Assembly: GCA_905210885.1 (NCBI GenBank) | Contig: CAJLYO010000042.1 | Location: 1-10,230 of the forward strand | Direction of reading: 5' to 3' | Source: an uncultured Eubacteriales bacterium | GTDB lineage: Bacteria; Bacillota; Clostridia; Monoglobales; Firm-18 | DNA: 10,230 nucleotides | Part shown: one piece after another, positions 6,527-10,230 of the stretch | Numbering within the stretch: position 1 is the stretch's first letter | How the letters are laid out: each line of letters opens with the position of its first letter | The notes under the pieces: model-generated | Database searches by the model: none | Seen by the model: the letters and a program-made list of their open reading frames with translations, nothing else | Told to the model about the DNA's origin: nothing | Program-made: the position numbers and the translations under genes

Positions 6527-6554
6527 AAAAACTCTTTTAATTTCCTATCAAGTG

Positions 6555-6563
6555 TGATATACT
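6555..6563 (+). promoter_or_regulatory. Extended -10 promoter before the asp23 gene
   Basis: TGATATACT (6555-6563) is an extended -10 (TG, one base, TATACT). With a 17-base spacer the -35 position would be TTTTAA (6535-6540), a poor match to TTGACA, as is common for extended -10 promoters. Transcription would start near 6570, leaving about 27 bases before the ATG at 6597. It sits in the 70-base gap after spoIIIAH, so the asp23-like gene can be expressed in vegetative cells independently of the sporulation operon. Confidence 0.6.
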
Positions 6564-6596
6564 GTATCTGATAAAATATTTTTAGGAGGCTTAGCT

Positions 6597-7001
6597 ATGG
6601 CAGAGAAAACCAATGACATTCCGTCAAACGGCAGCGTACAGATATCAGACGAGGTTATTGCTGTTGTTTCAAGTGTCGCTTCAATGGAGATTGACGGCAT
6701 TGTGGGCATGACCACATCTTTAACAAGCGGAATTGCGGAGCTTATCGGCAAAAAGAGCTTTTCACGCGGCGTTAAGGTTGAGCTTGACGGCGATAATGTT
6801 AAGATAACCGTTTCGGTAACCGTAAAATACGGCTGTAAGATACAGGAGGTTGCATGGCAGGTTCAGCAGAACGTTAAAAAGGCTGTCGAAAACATGACAG
6901 GGCTTAACGTTTTATGCGTTAACGTTTGCGTAAGCGGCGTTTCCTATGCAAACGAGGAAAAACCGGCAGCCGAAGAGGCGGATAAAGAAACAGAGGAATA
7001 A
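6597..7001 (+). CDS. Asp23/Gls24 family (DUF322) envelope stress protein, YqhY-like
   Basis: This is a 134-residue Asp23/Gls24 family protein (PF03780). The family signature is clear: GSVQISDEVIAVVSSVAS (12-29), then EIDGIVGM (31-38), GVKVELDGDNVKITVSVTV (58-76), the amphipathic helix VAWQVQQNVKKAVENMTGL (85-103) and VNVCVSGVSY (108-117). The C terminus is an acidic tail rich in Glu and Ala (119-134). Family members are cytoplasmic. Staphylococcal Asp23 associates with the membrane, and Bacillus YqhY lies between accC and nusB just downstream of spoIIIA and affects fatty-acid metabolism. The position right after spoIIIAH supports the YqhY-like assignment, although accB, accC and nusB are not beside it here. 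The SD is AGGAGG (6584-6589). The next gene starts 18 bases downstream with its own SD, so co-transcription is likely. Confidence 0.92.
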   Translation: MAEKTNDIPSNGSVQISDEVIAVVSSVASMEIDGIVGMTTSLTSGIAELIGKKSFSRGVKVELDGDNVKITVSVTVKYGCKIQEVAWQVQQNVKKAVENMTGLNVLCVNVCVSGVSYANEEKPAAEEADKETEE

Positions 7002-7019
7002 TAAAGGGGAGATTTACTT

Positions 7020-8348
7020 ATGAAAAAGTTTTTGGCGCTGTTTTTGTGCGTAATGCTTATGGCAATGCCCGTTTTTGCGGCAACGCAGAGCGATTTTGAA
7101 GACGCACTTTCACAGCAGGTTTACAATGCTTCGTTTAACGGCTCGATAACCTTTGAGGCACAGACCGTACCCGAGTACATTCAAAAGTATCTTTTTGATA
7201 CAAAGATAAGCTACAGCGGCGATGTTGATATTGCCGAGGATTACAGCAGCATGAAAATGCATGTAAAGGTTGGCTATACACTGCCCAAAGAGCTTATGGG
7301 CGGTCAGGAAATAACACAGGATATGTGGTACGATTTCAATTCCGAAAAAATGCTTTGCATTTCCGAGGGCACAAAGGGCAAGTACCAGTATTTTGATTGC
7401 AGCAAGGTTGAAGGCTATTCCGATTTCATGACAAAAATGCTTGATAAGGATTTCATAGAGTCTACAAACGCAGCCACAAAAGAAGTTTTGACCGGCGTGG
7501 GAACATATGATATCAAGGGCAATACAGCCGAAATTACATTTACGGCAGACGAGCTTAAGTCACTTGCATCGGGTATTGCGGACACTTTAAAGCCGATGGT
7601 TGACGAAATGCTTGCTTCCGTTTCGGGCGATGTTGACGTTAAGGCAGCACTTAAGGCTGTTGCCGACTGCAAGCTGTTTGCAGATGACGCTGTTGTTGTA
7701 AATGTTGAAATCAACGACGATAAATCCCTTAAAAACTTTGACGTTTCGGTAAATGTTGACACAAATGTCTATGAGATTGCCGAAACTCTTTCAAAGTATA
7801 TTGAAGGCGCAACTCCCGATAACGATGTAATGAAAAAAGACAACAGCGACCTTAAAATGTCGGTTAAAATGTCCTATGATATCGAAAAGCTTGCGGAGAA
7901 TTTCGCTGAAAGCTTCCCGGCTCTTACGGATGAAAACTCAATTAATATAGAGCCGTTAATGTCAGCTCCTTCGGACGGCAGCATAAACATAAACGTTAAC
8001 AACAAAAAGGCTGAATATGACGTTATGCCCGAGTACATTAATGACGTGCTGTACATTCCTCTCAGAAAGACACTTAATCTTATGGGCGTAGAGGATTCGT
8101 CAATAATATATCAGGACGGAATAATTGTTTCCCAGATTAACGGCGAAACGATTATAACCGCAATTAATTCAAAGCTTATCGCAGTCGGTGAGGAGAACAT
8201 AAATCTTGATTCGCCGATTATCGAAAAAAATGGCAGAACACTTGTTCCGGCGGAATTTTTTGACCACATTGCAAACGGGAATTTCATACAGTTTGTAAGA
8301 AGCAATTCCGCGTCAGAAGGTGCGAACGTACTGTTTATATTGAACTAA
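7020..8348 (+). CDS. Secreted protein with C-terminal copper amine oxidase N-like domain
   Basis: A 442-residue exported protein. Residues 1-20 form a signal peptide (MKK, hydrophobic core, VFA-A cleavage site) with no lipobox, so it is probably secreted or wall-associated. The C-terminal 120 residues look like the copper amine oxidase-like N-terminal domain (PF07833) common in clostridial surface proteins. It has two half-motifs, YINDVLYIPLRKTLNLMG (339-356) and IEKNGRTLVPAEFFDHI (401-417). Despite the name, these domains carry no oxidase activity and act as surface modules. The larger N-terminal part (25-300) alternates beta strands and helices, for example SYSGDVDIAEDYSSMKMHVK (64-83). It loosely recalls LolA/LppX-type lipoprotein folds, but I cannot assign it. 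AAAGGGGAG (7003-7011) is the SD. Its role beside asp23 is unknown. Confidence 0.85.
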   Translation: MKKFLALFLCVMLMAMPVFAATQSDFEDALSQQVYNASFNGSITFEAQTVPEYIQKYLFDTKISYSGDVDIAEDYSSMKMHVKVGYTLPKELMGGQEITQDMWYDFNSEKMLCISEGTKGKYQYFDCSKVEGYSDFMTKMLDKDFIESTNAATKEVLTGVGTYDIKGNTAEITFTADELKSLASGIADTLKPMVDEMLASVSGDVDVKAALKAVADCKLFADDAVVVNVEINDDKSLKNFDVSVNVDTNVYEIAETLSKYIEGATPDNDVMKKDNSDLKMSVKMSYDIEKLAENFAESFPALTDENSINIEPLMSAPSDGSININVNNKKAEYDVMPEYINDVLYIPLRKTLNLMGVEDSSIIYQDGIIVSQINGETIITAINSKLIAVGEENINLDSPIIEKNGRTLVPAEFFDHIANGNFIQFVRSNSASEGANVLFILN

Positions 8349-8353
8349 GTTTA

Positions 8354-8383
8354 TAACTCAGTCCGTTTACACGGACTGAGTTA
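8354..8383. terminator. 13-bp perfect intergenic hairpin before galE
   Basis: TAACTCAGTCCGT (8354-8366) and ACGGACTGAGTTA (8371-8383) form a perfect 13-bp stem with a four-base loop, TTAC. It begins six bases after the stop of the secreted-protein gene and ends nine bases before the galE SD. The sequence after the stem is ATTAATACAAAGG, so there is no real T-run. It may be a weak terminator or partial attenuator, or an mRNA-stabilising processing hairpin between two cistrons. No clear sigma-A promoter for galE is visible in the 60-base gap. Confidence 0.55.
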
Positions 8384-8408
8384 ATTAATACAAAGGAGTG
8401 TTTGGATT

Positions 8409-9422
8409 ATGAGAATTTTGGTTACAGGCGGTGCAGGCTATATCGGAAGTCACACCTGTGTTCAGCTTCTTGAGGCGGGTTATGAGATTGCCGTTTTGGA
8501 TAATCTCGATAACAGCTGTGAAGAGTCGCTTAAAAGAGTAAAGGAGCTTACCGGAAAAGATTTCAATTTCTATAAGGTTGACCTTCTTGATTATGATGCG
8601 ACAAACGAGGTTTTTGACAAGGAAAAATTTGACGCGGTTATACACTTTGCCGGTCTTAAGGCAGTGGGCGAATCGTGCAGAATTCCTTTGAGATATTACC
8701 ATAATAACATCACCGGTACACTTAATCTGTGTGAAATCATGGCGGCTCACGGCTGCAAAAAGCTTGTGTTCAGCTCATCTGCTACGGTATACGGCGATCC
8801 GCACACCGTTCCGATTAAGGAGGACTTCCCGCTTTCGGCAACCAACCCTTACGGTCAGACAAAGCTTATGATTGAGTATATCCTTAAGGATTTGTATAAA
8901 TCCGATAACGAGTGGGATATCGCGCTTTTGAGATACTTTAACCCCGTAGGCGCACACAAGTCGGGCAGAATCGGCGAGGACCCCAACGGCATACCCAACA
9001 ATCTTATTCCGTATATTTCACAGGTTGCGGTAGGAAAGCTTGAGTGCCTGTCGGTGTTCGGCGATGATTATGACACAAAAGACGGTACAGGTGTTCGCGA
9101 CTACATTCATGTTGTCGACCTTGCAAACGGACATATTAAGGCTCTTGAGAAAATTTCAGACAAAGTGGGCGTTGTGGTTTATAACTTGGGTACAGGCACA
9201 GGCTACTCCGTTTTGGAAATGCTCCACGCTTTTGAGAAGGCATGCGGCAAAACCTTAAAATACAAAATCGCACCCAGACGTCCCGGCGACATAGCACAGT
9301 GCTATGCAGACCCGGAGAAGGCATATAAGGAGCTTGGATTTAAGGCAACACACACACTTGAGGATATGTGTGAAGATACTTGGAGATGGCAGGAGGCAAA
9401 CCCCAATGGATACAAAAAATAA
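8409..9422 (+). CDS. galE: UDP-glucose 4-epimerase
   Basis: GalE interconverts UDP-glucose and UDP-galactose in the cytoplasm with tightly bound NAD+ (Leloir pathway and envelope sugar supply). At 337 residues it matches E. coli GalE (338). It is an extended short-chain dehydrogenase: Rossmann motif GGAGYIG (7-13), DNLDN (31-35), HFAGLKAVGES (79-89), catalytic Ser124 in SSSATVYG (122-129), and Tyr148 with Lys152 in the YGQTK motif. RYFNPVGAH (175-183) and APRRPGD (288-294) line the UDP-sugar site. The position equal to Tyr299 of E. coli is Cys298 (in AQCYAD). A small residue there is associated with acceptance of UDP-GlcNAc/UDP-GalNAc, so the enzyme may be bifunctional. The SD is AAAGGAG (8392-8398). 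The next gene overlaps the 3' end by 17 bases. Confidence 0.97.
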   Translation: MRILVTGGAGYIGSHTCVQLLEAGYEIAVLDNLDNSCEESLKRVKELTGKDFNFYKVDLLDYDATNEVFDKEKFDAVIHFAGLKAVGESCRIPLRYYHNNITGTLNLCEIMAAHGCKKLVFSSSATVYGDPHTVPIKEDFPLSATNPYGQTKLMIEYILKDLYKSDNEWDIALLRYFNPVGAHKSGRIGEDPNGIPNNLIPYISQVAVGKLECLSVFGDDYDTKDGTGVRDYIHVVDLANGHIKALEKISDKVGVVVYNLGTGTGYSVLEMLHAFEKACGKTLKYKIAPRRPGDIAQCYADPEKAYKELGFKATHTLEDMCEDTWRWQEANPNGYKK

Positions 9423-10230
9423 TACAACGCTTTTGGTTATGGCTGCCGGAATGGGCAGCAGATTCGGCGGCTTAAAGCAGATAGAACCCCTGGGACCGAA
9501 CGGTCAGATTATCCTGGATTACTCGGTTTATGACGCCAAAAAGGCAGGCTTTTCAAAAACTGTTTTTGTAATTAAAAAGGAAATAGAGCATGATTTCCGC
9601 GAAGTAATAGGCAAGAGAATCGAGCGTATAACGGACGTTGACTACGCATTTCAGGAAATCGACAAGGTTCCGTCATGGTTCAGTGTGCCGGCAGAGCGTT
9701 CAAAGCCCTGGGGTACAGGCCATGCGGTACTGTGCGCAAGAGATGCGGTTAAAACTCCTTTTGCCGCAATAAATGCAGATGACTACTACGGCAGAAGCGC
9801 TTTTTCAGACTTACATAAGCAGCTTACGGCAGGGGAGGAAAGCTACTGTATGGCAGGATTTTTGCTGAAAAATACTCTTACCGAAAACGGTCACGTTTCA
9901 CGCGGTGTGTGTGAGGTTAATGAAAAAAACGAGCTCGTGAGCATTGTTGAGCGCACGAAAATAAACAGCAGCTGCCAGTATACCGAGGACGGCGAAAACT
10001 GGATTCAGCTCCCTGATGACACCATTGTTTCGATGAATGTATGGGGACTTCCTGTTTCGGCATTCGACGCTTTGGAGGACGGCTTCGGACGTTTTCTTAA
10101 GGAACAGGGCAACACCCCGAAAAGCGAATATTATCTGCCTACAATGGTAAACGAACAGATTAAAAAAGGTATCCCGGTAAAGGTTATTCCTTCTCATGAC
10201 AAATGGTACGGAGTTACATATAAAGAGGAT
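9406..10230 (+). CDS. Sugar-phosphate nucleotidyltransferase (NDP-sugar pyrophosphorylase-like), 3' end outside window
   Basis: This reading frame stays open from ATG 9406 to the window edge (275 codons, no stop). It encodes a GT-A-fold nucleotidyltransferase. The signature loop is LVMAAGMGSRFGGLKQ (10-25), which binds the NTP. PWGTGHAV (101-108) is the typical base/ribose-binding segment, and NADDYYG (123-129) holds the metal-binding Asp. NGHVSRGVCEV (161-171), VERTKI (181-186) and SMNVWGL (209-215) follow. Such enzymes condense a sugar-1-phosphate with UTP or another NTP. The exact sugar and nucleotide cannot be read from the sequence, and it is not a clear GalU, RmlA or GlmU. The SD AGGAGG (9391-9396) lies inside galE, and the genes overlap by 17 bases (9406-9422), so the two enzymes are probably made together and act in one UDP-sugar route. 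Only the extreme C terminus may be missing. Confidence 0.9.
   Translation, partial: MDTKNNTTLLVMAAGMGSRFGGLKQIEPLGPNGQIILDYSVYDAKKAGFSKTVFVIKKEIEHDFREVIGKRIERITDVDYAFQEIDKVPSWFSVPAERSKPWGTGHAVLCARDAVKTPFAAINADDYYGRSAFSDLHKQLTAGEESYCMAGFLLKNTLTENGHVSRGVCEVNEKNELVSIVERTKINSSCQYTEDGENWIQLPDDTIVSMNVWGLPVSAFDALEDGFGRFLKEQGNTPKSEYYLPTMVNEQIKKGIPVKVIPSHDKWYGVTYKED

Noticed and set aside
6522..6541. Terminator after spoIIIAH (ATTAAAA pairing with TTTTAAT)
   Set aside because: The possible stem consists only of A-T pairs and is weak. Readthrough into the asp23 gene remains possible.
9898..10197. Antisense reading frame near the right edge
   Set aside because: It lies opposite the clearly coding nucleotidyltransferase and shows no recognisable features.

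Overview
The window looks like chromosomal DNA from an endospore-forming member of the Firmicutes, class Clostridia. The main evidence is a complete eight-gene spoIIIA operon (spoIIIAA to spoIIIAH) in canonical order, Firmicutes-type GlmS and Asp23/DUF322 proteins, strong AGGAGG-type ribosome-binding sites, and a short palindromic intergenic repeat of a kind I associate with gut Clostridia. The genus cannot be fixed from the sequence. All genes lie on the + strand.

Layout. Positions 1-134 are the leader of glmS. It holds two mutually exclusive hairpins followed by a T-run, which looks like a transcription attenuator and not like the glmS ribozyme. glmS (135-1955) ends at a very strong intrinsic terminator (1973-2012). 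A 180-base gap follows, with a REP-like palindrome (2043-2069) and a candidate sigma-E-type promoter (2114-2142). The spoIIIA operon runs from 2193 to 6526 with almost no gaps: AC/AD, AF/AG and AG/AH overlap. A likely extended -10 promoter (6555-6563) then drives an Asp23/Gls24 family gene (6597-7001), followed by a secreted protein with a C-terminal copper-amine-oxidase-N-like domain (7020-8348). After a 13-bp perfect hairpin come galE (8409-9422) and, overlapping its end, a sugar-nucleotide pyrophosphorylase-like gene (9406 to the window edge, incomplete).

How the genes relate. SpoIIIAA to AH form the mother-cell half of the feeding-tube channel that, together with forespore SpoIIQ in Bacillus, links the two compartments during engulfment. 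GlmS makes glucosamine-6-phosphate for peptidoglycan. GalE and the nucleotidyltransferase are an apparent pair for making or interconverting UDP-sugars. GalE has a Cys at the gatekeeper position that in other epimerases permits N-acetylated substrates.

Most of the window is ordinary housekeeping and sporulation content. The points that stand out are: a compact SpoIIIAG that lacks the large insertion which builds the beta-triangle of the Bacillus ring; a C-terminally shortened SpoIIIAF beside it; the attenuator-like glmS leader; and the separation of asp23 from its usual partner nusB by a secreted protein gene and sugar genes.
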